Assembly: GCA_934772525.1 (NCBI GenBank)
Contig: CAKVMI010000002.1
Span: forward strand, 62,001 to 126,000
DNA length: 64,000 nt
Reading direction: 5' to 3'
From: an uncultured Clostridia bacterium
GTDB lineage: Bacteria > Bacillota > Clostridia > Christensenellales > UBA1242
Shown piece by piece: positions 53,817 through 63,248 of the stretch. The position numbers were made by a program, and so were the translations under genes. Every line of letters starts with the position of its first letter. The stretch's first letter is position 1. Under the pieces are notes generated by a model, which had not been told where the DNA came from, made no database searches, and saw nothing but the letters and a program-made list of their open reading frames with translations.

Positions 53817-55379
53817 TTAGGTTGCGTAATCTACGCTTCTAACTTCCCTAATAATATTAACTTTAATTTGACCTGGATAATCTAATTCAGATTCAATCTT
53901 ACGTGCAATTTCTTTTGCTAAAATTACAATACCATCATCATTTACTTCATCTGGGTTAACTGCAACTCTAATTTCACGACCAGCTTGAATAGCATAGCAA
54001 CTTTGAACACCCTTAAAGCTTGTAGCAATAGACTCCAATTTTTCAAGTCTTTTAATATAAGTTTCAAGCGATTCTCTTCTTGCTCCTGGTCTTGATGAAG
54101 ATATGGCATCGGCAACTTGAACTATCATAGCTTCAATAGATTTATATTCTACATCGCCGTGATGTGCTTCAATACAATGTATTACCGCATCACTCTCTTT
54201 ATATTTTTTAGCAAGATCTACACCTATCGTTACGTGTGTACCTTCTACTTCAAAGTCCATTGCTTTACCTATATCGTGCAATAGCCCAGCCCTTTTGCAA
54301 ATAGCAACATCTGCACCAAGTTCGCCCGCTATTAATCCTGCTATATAACTCGTTTCTAGTGAGTGCTGTAATACATTTTGCCCATAACTAGTTCTATATT
54401 TTAATCTACCTAATATTTTAACTAATTCTGGGTTGATGCCAAACACGCCCGCATCAAATGTAGCATTTTCGCCAGCTTCTGCAATTGTCTTTTCTAGGTC
54501 ACGTTTAACCTTATCAACGATTTCTTCTATTCTACCTGGGTGAATTCTTCCATCAGATGTTAATCTTTCAAGTGTTTGACGAGCCACTTCTCTTCTAATT
54601 GGGTCAAAGCAACTAATGATAACTGCTTCTGGGGTATCATCAACAATTAAATCAACACCCGTAGCTGTTTCAATCGCTCTAATATTTCTACCTTCACGAC
54701 CAATAATTCTACCCTTCATTTCATCGTTTGGAATAGACACCGCACTAACTGTGCACTCAACCGTATGATCGGTAGCGCACCTTTGTATTGCCTGCATTAC
54801 AATTTCTTTAGCGTTTCTATCAGCTTCATCTCTTGCTTCTTGGTCTAATTTTTTAACTAAAATACCCGCCTCTTTTCTAGCATCTTCTTCTATAGATTTA
54901 ACAAGTTCTGCTTTTGCATCAACTCTGCTTAAACCTGCGACTCTTTCTAACTCTTTAGAAATTTCTTCGCTTCTTCTATCTAGTTCTTGTTTCGAATTTT
55001 CAATCTCTAGAGTTTTTCTTTCTAATGTTTCTTTTTGTTGGTCTAAAATCTCGCTTTTTTTGTCTAGCGACTCTTCTTTTTTATCTAGTAATTCTTCTTT
55101 TGAACGAAGCCTATTCTCAAGTTTTGTAGTCTCAACTCTTCGTTCCTTTAATTCATCTTCAACTTCATTTTTTAGTTTAATTGCCTCTTCTCTAGCTTCA
55201 ATAAGTGCTTCTTTTTTTAGCACTTTTACTTCATTATTGGCATCTTCAATAATCTGCATAGATTTGGCTTTAGCATCTTCTAACTTCTTTGATTTAATTA
55301 CATTCGTAAAATAATATCCACCAACCGAACCACAGCCTAAAGCAATTACGCCAATAATGACAACCATCCATGTTGCCAT
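53817..55379 (-). CDS. rny: Ribonuclease Y
   Basis: A 520-residue membrane-anchored endoribonuclease that initiates mRNA decay in Firmicutes. One N-terminal helix (3-24) is followed by a long coiled coil (about 28-190), a KH domain with IIGREGRNIRAIE near 228-240, an HD domain with LLHDIGKA near 365-372, and a conserved C-terminal end (YPGQIKVNIIREVRSVDYA). Full family length. AAAGGAG is the SD. In many Clostridia rny follows recA; here it is 26 kb away and monocistronic, from a promoter TTGACA (55495-55490), 18 bp, TAAACT (55471-55466). Confidence 0.97.
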   Translation of the reverse strand: MATWMVVIIGVIALGCGSVGGYYFTNVIKSKKLEDAKAKSMQIIEDANNEVKVLKKEALIEAREEAIKLKNEVEDELKERRVETTKLENRLRSKEELLDKKEESLDKKSEILDQQKETLERKTLEIENSKQELDRRSEEISKELERVAGLSRVDAKAELVKSIEEDARKEAGILVKKLDQEARDEADRNAKEIVMQAIQRCATDHTVECTVSAVSIPNDEMKGRIIGREGRNIRAIETATGVDLIVDDTPEAVIISCFDPIRREVARQTLERLTSDGRIHPGRIEEIVDKVKRDLEKTIAEAGENATFDAGVFGINPELVKILGRLKYRTSYGQNVLQHSLETSYIAGLIAGELGADVAICKRAGLLHDIGKAMDFEVEGTHVTIGVDLAKKYKESDAVIHCIEAHHGDVEYKSIEAMIVQVADAISSSRPGARRESLETYIKRLEKLESIATSFKGVQSCYAIQAGREIRVAVNPDEVNDDGIVILAKEIARKIESELDYPGQIKVNIIREVRSVDYAT

Positions 55380-55514
55380 AGTGTTAAATCTCCTTTTTTA
55401 GTGTTTGCCTTTGGTCTTCACCAAAATATATACCGTTTGATAAAAATCAATAATCGACTAATATTAGTTTAACACTATTTAATTAAAATTGTCAAGTTAA
55501 TATGAATATTAATT

Positions 55515-55853
55515 TTATTCTATAGAAATAATATCTATCCCCGTACCGCATATGTTTTTAACTATAATTTCATGGTACTTTGGTCTACTTTTTAGAACAA
55601 TTCCCGAAAGATAGTCCATACATTCCATAATTTTCGCTTTAGGAATTTGACCATTTGTTTTTACTTGAATTACCGAACCATCTGCAACTTTTATAAGACT
55701 AGAAACACTTCTAACTGGGTTAGTTAATTCACTCTTGGCGTATTGTTCACCTCTAATACAATTATTGCCCGAAACCGAGATGTTTTCGCCTTCTATTTTT
55801 ACGGTTAATTCACACCCTAACGGACACATAATACAATTAAACTTTTTTTCCAT
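55515..55853 (-). CDS. DUF1667 family protein (small Cys-rich redox partner)
   Basis: A 112-residue DUF1667 protein. An N-terminal CIMCPLGCEL motif (8-17) and further Cys (NNCIRG near 31, NICGTG near 102) suggest an Fe-S cluster or other metal site. It is the third gene of a conserved trio with a glycerol-3-phosphate-dehydrogenase-like flavoprotein and an NAD(P)/FAD oxidoreductase. It overlaps the preceding gene by one base, with GGGGGC as SD. It is probably a small electron-transfer subunit of that complex; the function is inferred from context. Confidence 0.88.
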   Translation of the reverse strand: MEKKFNCIMCPLGCELTVKIEGENISVSGNNCIRGEQYAKSELTNPVRSVSSLIKVADGSVIQVKTNGQIPKAKIMECMDYLSGIVLKSRPKYHEIIVKNICGTGIDIISIE

Positions 55854-57091
55854 TAATTTGCCCCCTCTACAACCACTTGGATATCTGTTTTAACATTTGT
55901 CTTTTCGAACTCAATAGACTGCATTTCGCCCGCATTTGCACATAACACAAACTTTTTACTTAGAACATTTCCATTACTATCCAATACTTGCAAATTTGTT
56001 TTTGTAAACTTTCCCGTAACTCTAAAGAGAATTTCAACCTTTCCAACCCCTTCAAAAAAACTGTTTGGCACAGTGTATCTTACACCTTTCCCAGCACTAA
56101 TTTGGTGCTCGGTGCTATAAATCAATTTACCCTTTGAATACTCGCTTGCTTGAACGCCCGTTTTTTTACTCTCTTTTGTAACAAAATCTACAAGGTCATG
56201 TACATGTAACCCATTCCCGCAAGCAAAAACGCCTTTTACGCTAGTTTCATAATACTCGTTAACTAAATAACTTCCTGTTTTAGGATTTATTTTTGCGTCT
56301 GGTAAAAGTGTTGTTTCTGGTATTAAGCCAACACTTAAAACCAAACCGTCGCAAGATACTGTTCTTTTGGTACTTTCTATTACTTGTAACTTTTCATCTA
56401 CATTAGCAATTACTACACCAGTAATTTTTGGATAACCCAAAACTTCTACTACTGTAGTATTTAAATATAATGGAATATTGTAGTCAACTAAACATTGCGA
56501 TATATTTCTTTTCAATCCACTTGTAGTACTCATAAGTTCTAGTACCATTTGAGGTTTAGCACCTTCTAAGGTGAGTCTTCGTGCCATTATAAGACCTATA
56601 TCTCCACTTCCTAAAATAATAGGATTTTTACAAGGAAGTTTACCATACATATTTACCCATTTTTGAACTTGTCCAGCCGTCCAAACCCCACTAGGTCTTT
56701 CTCCATTCATTGAAATAGCACCAGCGGTACGTTCTCTACACCCTACACTTAAAATAATAGCCCCACATTTTATTGTTTCAATGCCATTAGAATTTTTTAT
56801 AATTACTTCATTTGGTTTTATACTAACAACAAAACTAGATAGATATACTTCCACACCAGTTTCTTCCAGTTCCTCAATAAACCTATGAGCATATTCAGGT
56901 CCAGTCATCTCTTCCCCAAAATAGTGCAAACCAAACCCCGAGTGAATACATTGTTTTAATATACCACCCAGCTTGTTTTCTCTTTCTATAAGTGCTACAC
57001 TAGAACCATTTTTATACGCTTCTATAGCACTTGCCATACCACTAGGCCCACCACCAATTACTACAACATCAAATTTTTTAATCTTTACCAT
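55853..57091 (-). CDS. FAD/NAD(P)-dependent oxidoreductase (G3PDH-like trio, second subunit)
   Basis: A 412-residue pyridine-nucleotide-disulfide-oxidoreductase-fold flavoprotein. The FAD-binding GGGPSGMASAIEAY motif is at 13-26. The second dinucleotide site has PIILGSGDIGLIMARRL near 158-174. The late FAD motif SVKGVFACGNGLHVHDLVD is near 285. CIHSGFGLHY near 48 is typical of this subgroup. It lies 4 nt after the GlpA-like gene and overlaps the DUF1667 gene. The three are predicted to form a glycerol-3-phosphate or related 2-hydroxyacid dehydrogenase that passes electrons to NAD(P) or another acceptor. Confidence 0.9.
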   Translation of the reverse strand: MVKIKKFDVVVIGGGPSGMASAIEAYKNGSSVALIERENKLGGILKQCIHSGFGLHYFGEEMTGPEYAHRFIEELEETGVEVYLSSFVVSIKPNEVIIKNSNGIETIKCGAIILSVGCRERTAGAISMNGERPSGVWTAGQVQKWVNMYGKLPCKNPIILGSGDIGLIMARRLTLEGAKPQMVLELMSTTSGLKRNISQCLVDYNIPLYLNTTVVEVLGYPKITGVVIANVDEKLQVIESTKRTVSCDGLVLSVGLIPETTLLPDAKINPKTGSYLVNEYYETSVKGVFACGNGLHVHDLVDFVTKESKKTGVQASEYSKGKLIYSTEHQISAGKGVRYTVPNSFFEGVGKVEILFRVTGKFTKTNLQVLDSNGNVLSKKFVLCANAGEMQSIEFEKTNVKTDIQVVVEGAN

Positions 57092-57095
57092 TTGA

Positions 57096-58523
57096 TTATT
57101 TTTTCTCCTTTGGTTTTATATCGCTTTCTAAAATTTTTGAACCTATTGCATCTTTTTCTACACTTTCGAATGTAGTATTGTTTAGTTTTGCTAGTTGCTC
57201 CATAACTCTAAAAATGCAAAAACCGCTTTGACATCTTCCCATACCTGCTCTAGTTCTTCTCTTTACAGCATCTACTGTAGTTGCACCAAGCGGAGATGAT
57301 ATACAATCTTCTATTTCTCCTAGAGAAATTTCCTCACACTTACAAACAATTTCTCCATAATGTGGATTTTGTTTTATTAGTTTATCTTGCTTTTCTATTG
57401 GTAGGTCCTTTACCCTTACTTTTTTAGGAAGCTCCTTAAGTTTTGACATTTCTTTTTTAGTATCTAACCCTATAAGTTCTGCAACCATTTCTGCAATCGC
57501 TGGAGCCGATGATAATCCCGGAGAACATATACCCGCAAGATTAATAACGTTAGTTTTCTTTTTACTTCTTTCTATTATAAAGTCATCGCCAACCACACTT
57601 CTAACGCCACTAAATACCCTAATATTCGCCTTTAATGGAAGTGCTGGCATTTCTGCTAATGCTTTTTGCCTGACCTCGTTTAAACCATTTTTTGTCGTTA
57701 AAGTAGAAGTATCGCTAATGTAAGATGTTGGACCTACTAAAATATTCCCACTTGCCGTATTGGTTATTAAAATCCCCTTAGACTCTTTAGTTGGAAGTGG
57801 GAAAATAGTATGTGTGCAATATTTTAAATTTCCTCTATCTAGAACAAAATATTCGCCCCTTCTATATTGTATTGGATATTCTTCAGTGCCCAATACACAA
57901 GACACTTCATTATACCCAGCACCCGCAGAATTAATTATCCATTTTGTCTGAATAGTTTCGCCATTACTTAAAGTAACAATATATAAATTATTTTCTTCTA
58001 CAACTTTTGTTATAGTTGTTCGAAGTTTTACAACTGCACCATTTATAATTGCTTCTTCTGCAAAGGCAACACTAAGTTCATATGATGACACTATCATACC
58101 ATTTTTAGCATATAATGCATATTTGATTGTGTCGCTTAAATAAGGTTCTTCCTTATGTAGTTTTTCGCCATCAATAATTTTTAAGTCCTTAACTCCGTTT
58201 GCGACACCTTTGTTGTATAGTTCTTTTATTTTTTCTAAATCATTTCCAACAACTAAATGCCCATTCACTTTATATTCTACATTTAGCCTATCTAAAATTT
58301 TAGGGTACATATTAAAACCCTTTACATTTAGTTTTGCTTTTAGAGTGTTTGGCTTACAATCTAAACCGGTATGAATTATCCCACTATTCGCTTTACTTGC
58401 ACCCATACCAACATCACTATTTTTTTCTATTAAACAAGCTTTACCGCCAAGTCTTGTTAGTTTATTTAAAATACTCGTGCCAACTACTCCACCGCCAATT
58501 ATTAAATAGTCAAAATTTTCCAA
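57096..58523 (-). CDS. GlpA-like FAD-dependent dehydrogenase with BFD-type [2Fe-2S] domain
   Basis: A 475-residue DAO-family flavoprotein like anaerobic glycerol-3-phosphate dehydrogenase subunit A. The N-terminal FAD site IIGGGVVGTSIL is at 8-19, with SKANSGIIHTGLD near 44-56. The C-terminal BFD-like domain has CKCEEIS near 392 and GMGRCQSGFC near 425, the four-Cys pattern of a [2Fe-2S] cluster. The start is TTG at 58523, supported by AAGGAG 9 nt upstream and a promoter TTGTTA (58587-58582), 16 bp, TATAAT (58565-58560). No glpK or glpF is nearby, so the substrate could also be another hydroxyacid. Confidence 0.9.
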   Translation of the reverse strand: MENFDYLIIGGGVVGTSILNKLTRLGGKACLIEKNSDVGMGASKANSGIIHTGLDCKPNTLKAKLNVKGFNMYPKILDRLNVEYKVNGHLVVGNDLEKIKELYNKGVANGVKDLKIIDGEKLHKEEPYLSDTIKYALYAKNGMIVSSYELSVAFAEEAIINGAVVKLRTTITKVVEENNLYIVTLSNGETIQTKWIINSAGAGYNEVSCVLGTEEYPIQYRRGEYFVLDRGNLKYCTHTIFPLPTKESKGILITNTASGNILVGPTSYISDTSTLTTKNGLNEVRQKALAEMPALPLKANIRVFSGVRSVVGDDFIIERSKKKTNVINLAGICSPGLSSAPAIAEMVAELIGLDTKKEMSKLKELPKKVRVKDLPIEKQDKLIKQNPHYGEIVCKCEEISLGEIEDCISSPLGATTVDAVKRRTRAGMGRCQSGFCIFRVMEQLAKLNNTTFESVEKDAIGSKILESDIKPKEKK

Positions 58524-58625
58524 TCGTTTGTACTCCTTAATAAAGTTTATCTTAATATTATTATATCATAAATAATCATTTTAACAAATTTTTTAAGGGT
58601 GTAACGAAATTTTTAAAAAAGAAAA

Positions 58626-58650
58626 ACTCTGCATAAAATATGCAAAGTCT
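58626..58650 (-). terminator. Terminator after the TIGR04086 gene
   Basis: Minus-strand ACTTTGCATA (58648-58639) pairs with TATGCAGAGT (58635-58626), with one mismatch, and is followed by a T-rich run. Confidence 0.7.
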
Positions 58651-58742
58651 TTATTCAATCTTATTTTAATGTATTTATAAGGTGAATTATTTAAAAAGCT
58701 ACTTTATCAATTTTGAATTATGTTTATTTAGTTTTGATTTTT

Positions 58743-59141
58743 TTACTTTTTTAGTGTTACCGAAATAATTCCAAGAATTGCGCCACCAATCATTCCAAGC
58801 AACGCATCATATAATAAACTAATATTTATAATCATCGCACCATTGAGCAACGAGAACACTAAAAAACATAATAAAATATATACCGCACCAAGTATTGCTC
58901 CTTTAACCGCACCCGACTTACCATCTTTAGTAACTATTAGTACACCTATTGATATACTTATAATTTTTATAATTATATTTGCAGGCATAATAACCGCATC
59001 TGACCAATCAAACCATTTTATTAGTAACGCAAACGCCAAAATCAACACAAGCGAGATAATTAATGCAACCCCTACGCCAACAAACATTTTAATAACATTT
59101 TTACCTTTGGTGTTTTCTGTATATGTACTTGTATTACTCAT
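58743..59141 (-). CDS. TIGR04086/YrzE-type membrane protein
   Basis: A 132-residue membrane protein with four hydrophobic helices (about 20-40, 52-66, 77-98 and 105-128). The pattern TKDGKSGAVKGAILGAVY near 70-87 with a C-terminal LLGMIGGAILGII matches the TIGR04086 (DUF3792, Bacillus YrzE) family, which sits next to yajC in Firmicutes as here. I chose ATG 59141 over the GTG at 59150 because the AAGGAAG SD is correctly spaced only for the former. Function unknown. Confidence 0.82.
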   Translation of the reverse strand: MSNTSTYTENTKGKNVIKMFVGVGVALIISLVLILAFALLIKWFDWSDAVIMPANIIIKIISISIGVLIVTKDGKSGAVKGAILGAVYILLCFLVFSLLNGAMIINISLLYDALLGMIGGAILGIISVTLKK

Positions 59142-59216
59142 AATCTTCACGCTTCCTTTTAAATCTATTATATTTTATGAGTATACAAATAACTTTATGA
59201 TTAATTTTTAGCAAAC

Positions 59217-59250
59217 AAAAAAAGGTAGCACATCTAATTGCACTACCTTT
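59217..59250 (-). terminator. Terminator after yajC
   Basis: AAAGGTAG (59221-59228) pairs with CTACCTTT (59243-59250). On the minus strand the hairpin is followed by T7. It overlaps the yajC stop region and separates the ruv-yajC operon from the TIGR04086 gene. Confidence 0.8.
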
Positions 59251-59256
59251 AATTTG

Positions 59257-59721
59257 CTACTTTTTGTTCTTTTTCTTCTTTTCAGTTTTTGCTGGTTGTT
59301 CGGTTTGAGTTTCTTCTATAGTTGCTTCAACATCAAATTCCGCACCATTGTTTTCTTTAATATCTTCAGCAAAATCTTCCATAATTTCAGCCTTGACTGC
59401 ATTTGGATCTTCTTTTGGAACAACACCAGCAATAGCATCAATATTTACTTCTAAAGTAGACTTATTGTTCTTTTCGCCAGTTTCAATAACGATTGTCTTA
59501 ATTCCAACAATTTCAGATACTCTTATAACTCTACCAATGATACCACTTGTAAGTTGAACAACATCTCCTGTTTTTAAGTCGCCTTGCATTTGTCTAAATT
59601 GTTCCATTCTCTTTTTGTTATTTACAGAACTAAATATATAGAACGCAATTAGAGCAACAACTAAAACGCCACATAAAATTAAGTTACCTGCCTTGTTTCC
59701 TTCTAATAGTAAACTTTTCAT
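59257..59721 (-). CDS. yajC: Preprotein translocase subunit YajC
   Basis: A 154-residue YajC, the accessory SecDF partner. One N-terminal helix (about 12-31) is followed by the KH-like cytoplasmic domain with the typical KTGDVVQLTSGIIGRV stretch near 47-62. An acidic then Lys-rich tail (PAKTEKKKKNKK) makes it longer than the ~100-residue norm. ATG 59721 has AAGGAG at 6 nt and is preferred over the upstream frame start. It follows tgt in the ruvA-ruvB-queA-tgt-yajC order; secD and secF are 31 kb away rather than directly downstream. Confidence 0.93.
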   Translation of the reverse strand: MKSLLLEGNKAGNLILCGVLVVALIAFYIFSSVNNKKRMEQFRQMQGDLKTGDVVQLTSGIIGRVIRVSEIVGIKTIVIETGEKNNKSTLEVNIDAIAGVVPKEDPNAVKAEIMEDFAEDIKENNGAEFDVEATIEETQTEQPAKTEKKKKNKK

Positions 59722-59799
59722 ATTTTTCTCCTTCAAAATTCATACCATAATTTTAACATACATCTATATATTATTGCAATAAAAAAATTGTTAAATTTT

Positions 59800-60927
59800 T
59801 TATAATTTTGACTTATCGTAACCCGTCTTTTTAAAATACTCATCTCTAAATTCTAATAGTCTATCTTCTCTAATAGCCTTTTTAATGTCTTCCATTAAGT
59901 GAGTTAAATAGTAAAGGTTATGATAAGATAACAAACTTGCACCTAGCATTTCTCCCGCATTCATCAAATGACGAAGATATGCTTTTGTGTAGTTTTTACA
60001 TACATAACAATCACATTCTGGGTCTAGTGGAGAATGATCATCTTTATACATACCATTCTTTACAACAACTTTACCAACACTTGTAAACGCTGTACCATTT
60101 CGTGCTATCCTTGTAGGCAATACACAATCGAACATATCAATTCCACGAATAACACCTTCTACTATACAGTCCGGACTACCAACACCCATTAAATATCTTG
60201 CCTTGTCCTCTGGATATTCCTTTTGAAGTAATGACAATATATCATACATAACAGGTTTTGGTTCTCCAACACTAAGTCCACCTATAGCAAGACCTACTTT
60301 AGCATACTTTTTGCATTCTCTTAAACTCTCTAATCTTAAGTCATTATACATATTACCTTGCACAATTGGGAACAACATTTGCTTTGGGTTCTTTTGATAA
60401 TCAAAACATCTTTTTAACCACTGGTGAGTTCTATCCATTGCAAGTTTCGCTTGATTATAATTTGCTTTTGGGTCAGAACATACATCAAATGCCATAACTA
60501 TATCAGAGCCCAATATATTTTGTATCTCTATAGACTTTTCGGGAGTAAAGAAATGTTTTGAGCCATCTAAGTGAGATGCGAACTCCACACCATTATCGGA
60601 TATCTTATTTAACTTAGATAATGAGAATACTTGAAATCCTCCGCTATCTGTTAAAATAGGTTTGTCCCAATTCATAAACTTATGAAGTCCGCCAGCGTGT
60701 TGAATTATTTCAGTACCTGGACGCATATATAAGTGATACGTATTAGATAGTATAATTTGTGCACCTAATTCTTTAACTTGCTCAGGAGTTAACCCCTTTA
60801 CTGTTGCTTGAGTACCAACTGGCATAAAGACAGGTGTTTCTATAACCCCATGCGGTGTTTTTAATTCGCCAATTCTTGCTCCCGTTGACGAAGTACATTT
60901 AACTTTAAATTCAAAATTTTCTTCCAT
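59800..60927 (-). CDS. tgt: tRNA-guanine(34) transglycosylase
   Basis: A 375-residue enzyme exchanging G34 for the queuine precursor preQ1 in GUN-anticodon tRNAs. LTDSGGFQVFSL near 91-102 contains a catalytic Asp. MFDCVLPTRIARNG near 261-274 holds the nucleophile Asp and the G34 loop. The zinc site CDCYVCKNYTKAYLRHL near 304-320 is complete with the later His. It is adjacent to queA, the next step of the pathway. AGGAG is the SD. Confidence 0.97.
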   Translation of the reverse strand: MEENFEFKVKCTSSTGARIGELKTPHGVIETPVFMPVGTQATVKGLTPEQVKELGAQIILSNTYHLYMRPGTEIIQHAGGLHKFMNWDKPILTDSGGFQVFSLSKLNKISDNGVEFASHLDGSKHFFTPEKSIEIQNILGSDIVMAFDVCSDPKANYNQAKLAMDRTHQWLKRCFDYQKNPKQMLFPIVQGNMYNDLRLESLRECKKYAKVGLAIGGLSVGEPKPVMYDILSLLQKEYPEDKARYLMGVGSPDCIVEGVIRGIDMFDCVLPTRIARNGTAFTSVGKVVVKNGMYKDDHSPLDPECDCYVCKNYTKAYLRHLMNAGEMLGASLLSYHNLYYLTHLMEDIKKAIREDRLLEFRDEYFKKTGYDKSKL

Positions 60928-60959
60928 TCATTTCTCCTATTATTGAGTTTTCTTAACCA

Positions 60960-61991
60960 TTAGTTTATAAACATACAATCACCAAAACTAAAGAAACGAT
61001 ATTTTTCCTTTATGGCTAAATCATAGCACTTAAATAATTCCTCTTTACCAATTAACGAAGACACCAACATTAATAATGTACTCTCTGGTAAATGAAAGTT
61101 CGTAATTAAACTATCTATTGCTTTAAATTTGTATGGCGGATATATAAATATCTGAGTTGAGCCGTGTCCTGCATGAACAACACCATTTTCATCCGTAACC
61201 GTTTCAAGGGTTCTAACCGATGTCGTACCAACCGCAATTATGCGTTTTCCTTCGGCTTTTGCCTTTGTTAAACGTTTTGCTGTTTCTTCATCTACAAAAT
61301 ATTCTTCGCTATGCATTATATGATTTTCTACATTATCTACCTTTACCGGTCTAAATGTTCCAAGACCCACATGCAAAACTACTTCTTCACATTCTACGCC
61401 TCTAGCCTTTATTCTTGCTATTAGTTCATTTGTAAAATGTAATCCAGCAGTTGGTGCAGCAGATGAACCTTCTTCCTTAGCGTACACCGTTTGGTAACGA
61501 GATTTATCCTTTAGTTTTTCCGTTATGTATGGTGGAAGTGGCATTTCTCCTATTCTATCAAATTCCGCTTCTACAGGGTCACCATTTTTAACCGTAAAGT
61601 TTAGAACTCTTTCCCCCGTTTCGGTAATAGATAAAACCTTTGCATTAAGATTATCACTAAATACAATTTCCACGCCCTCTTTAAACTTTTTGCCAGGTTT
61701 TACAAGACAAACATATTGCGTCAAATCAATTTTCTTTAATAGTAATATTTCTACAACTTCATCGGGTTTTCCGACTCTATGACCATATATTCTTGCAGGG
61801 ATAACCTTGCTTCTATTAAATACTAAAACATCATTTGGCGTTAAATAGTCTATTATATCCCTAAATACTTTATGCTCTATTGTTTTATCCTTTTGATTAT
61901 ATACCATCATTCTTGAACTATCTCTTGGGTTTACTGGAGTCTGAGCAATTAGTTCTTCGGGTAAATTGTAATTAAAATCACTTGTTTTCAT
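60960..61991 (-). CDS. queA: S-adenosylmethionine:tRNA ribosyltransferase-isomerase
   Basis: A 343-residue QueA, forming epoxyqueuosine on tRNA. The N-terminus FNYNLPEELIAQTP, FNRSKVIPARI near 60-70, SSAAPTAGLHFT near 182-193, HVGLGTFRPV near 215-224 and the C-terminal NFHLPESTLLMLVSS are QueA hallmarks. ATG 61991 has AAGGAAG at 5 nt; an eight-codon longer frame is discarded. QueG/QueH, the final step, is not in the window. Confidence 0.96.
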   Translation of the reverse strand: MKTSDFNYNLPEELIAQTPVNPRDSSRMMVYNQKDKTIEHKVFRDIIDYLTPNDVLVFNRSKVIPARIYGHRVGKPDEVVEILLLKKIDLTQYVCLVKPGKKFKEGVEIVFSDNLNAKVLSITETGERVLNFTVKNGDPVEAEFDRIGEMPLPPYITEKLKDKSRYQTVYAKEEGSSAAPTAGLHFTNELIARIKARGVECEEVVLHVGLGTFRPVKVDNVENHIMHSEEYFVDEETAKRLTKAKAEGKRIIAVGTTSVRTLETVTDENGVVHAGHGSTQIFIYPPYKFKAIDSLITNFHLPESTLLMLVSSLIGKEELFKCYDLAIKEKYRFFSFGDCMFIN

Positions 61992-62108
61992 TTTTCTTCC
62001 TTTATATAAACACAATCAATCTTTAATTTAAGTTGTTTATTTTATCTTTTTATTAAACCGCTATATTATACAATACCTTTAAAATAAAAGCAACACTAGT
62101 GGTAAATT

Positions 62109-62134
62109 AAACCCGCTATAATTTTAGCGAGTTT
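62109..62134 (-). terminator. Weak terminator-like hairpin after ruvB
   Basis: AAACCCGCTA (62109-62118) pairs with TAGCGAGTTT (62125-62134) with one G-U pair, but only a short T-run follows on the minus strand. It may be an attenuating or processing hairpin between ruvB and queA. Confidence 0.5.
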
Positions 62135-62148
62135 ATTCTACAGATAAG

Positions 62149-63180
62149 TTATTTACCTATTGGTGTAGGTGGAGTATATTTTACTCCCATATGAGTATAC
62201 GCTGGTTCCAATGCAATTCTTCCTCTTGGAGTTCTTGCAATGAAGCCTAATTGCATCAAAAAGGGTTCATACACGTCTTCAATAGTTGCTGGCTCTTCAC
62301 CAGTAAATGCAGATAATGTATCAAGCCCAACTGGTCCGCCGTTAAATTTATTAATTATTGCATCTAACATTCTGCGGTCTACGAAATCTAAACCTATATC
62401 ATCAATTTCCATTCTATCTAGTGCGTGCTTTGCTATATCCTTTGTTATAGTATCCGCACCCTGAACTTCAGCAAAATCACGAACTCTTTTTAATACTCTA
62501 TTAGCAATTCTTGGAGTTCCGCGACTTCGTCCCGCAATTTCATTGGCAGCATCTTCATTTATCTTAATATTTAATAAACCAGCCGACCTTTTTACTATAG
62601 TAGTAAGTTCTTCGGGTGAATACAACTCTAGTCTGCACATTACACCAAATCTATCACGCAACGGACTAGAAAGCATACCCGCTTTTGTAGTTGCTCCAAT
62701 TAGTGTAAAATGTGGCAAGTTAAGTCGCATACTTCTGGCACTTGGGCCTTTACCGATTATAAAATCAAGTGCAAAGTCTTCCATAGCGGGGTAAAGAATT
62801 TCTTCTACCGAATGGTTAAGTCTATGAATTTCATCAATAAACAAAACATCATTCTCGTTTAAGTTTGTTAAAATGGCAGCAAGGTCGCCAGCCTTTTCTA
62901 TTGCTGGTCCAGATGTTAAACGTAACTGCACACCAAGTTCATTTGCAATTACATTACTAAGTGTGGTTTTTCCAAGTCCTGGAGGTCCATATAATAAGAC
63001 ATGGTCAAGACTCTCTTTACGCTTTTTTGCCGCTTGAATATATACATTAAGATTTTCCTTTACCTTATCTTGTCCTACATATTCAGCCATAGTTTTAGGT
63101 CTTAGACTAACTTCGGTATCTATATCTTCACTGATCATATTGCTAGATATAAATCTCTCTGCATCTTCAAAATCTTTCAT
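62149..63180 (-). CDS. ruvB: Holliday junction branch-migration ATPase RuvB
   Basis: A 343-residue AAA+ motor that, with RuvA, drives Holliday junction branch migration. The N-terminus has SLRPKTMAEYVGQ, Walker A GPPGLGKTT near 65-73, Walker B LFIDEIHRLN near 113-122, sensor GATTKAG near 166-172, and the C-terminal winged helix with GFIARTPRGR. Normal length. AGGAG is the SD. ruvA precedes it by 68 bp; ruvC is not in the window. Confidence 0.98.
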   Translation of the reverse strand: MKDFEDAERFISSNMISEDIDTEVSLRPKTMAEYVGQDKVKENLNVYIQAAKKRKESLDHVLLYGPPGLGKTTLSNVIANELGVQLRLTSGPAIEKAGDLAAILTNLNENDVLFIDEIHRLNHSVEEILYPAMEDFALDFIIGKGPSARSMRLNLPHFTLIGATTKAGMLSSPLRDRFGVMCRLELYSPEELTTIVKRSAGLLNIKINEDAANEIAGRSRGTPRIANRVLKRVRDFAEVQGADTITKDIAKHALDRMEIDDIGLDFVDRRMLDAIINKFNGGPVGLDTLSAFTGEEPATIEDVYEPFLMQLGFIARTPRGRIALEPAYTHMGVKYTPPTPIGK

Positions 63181-63248
63181 AATTTCTCCTTGTATTTTTG
63201 AGTAATTTAAAACTATTATTTATCAATATAAAAATTATTATAAAGTTA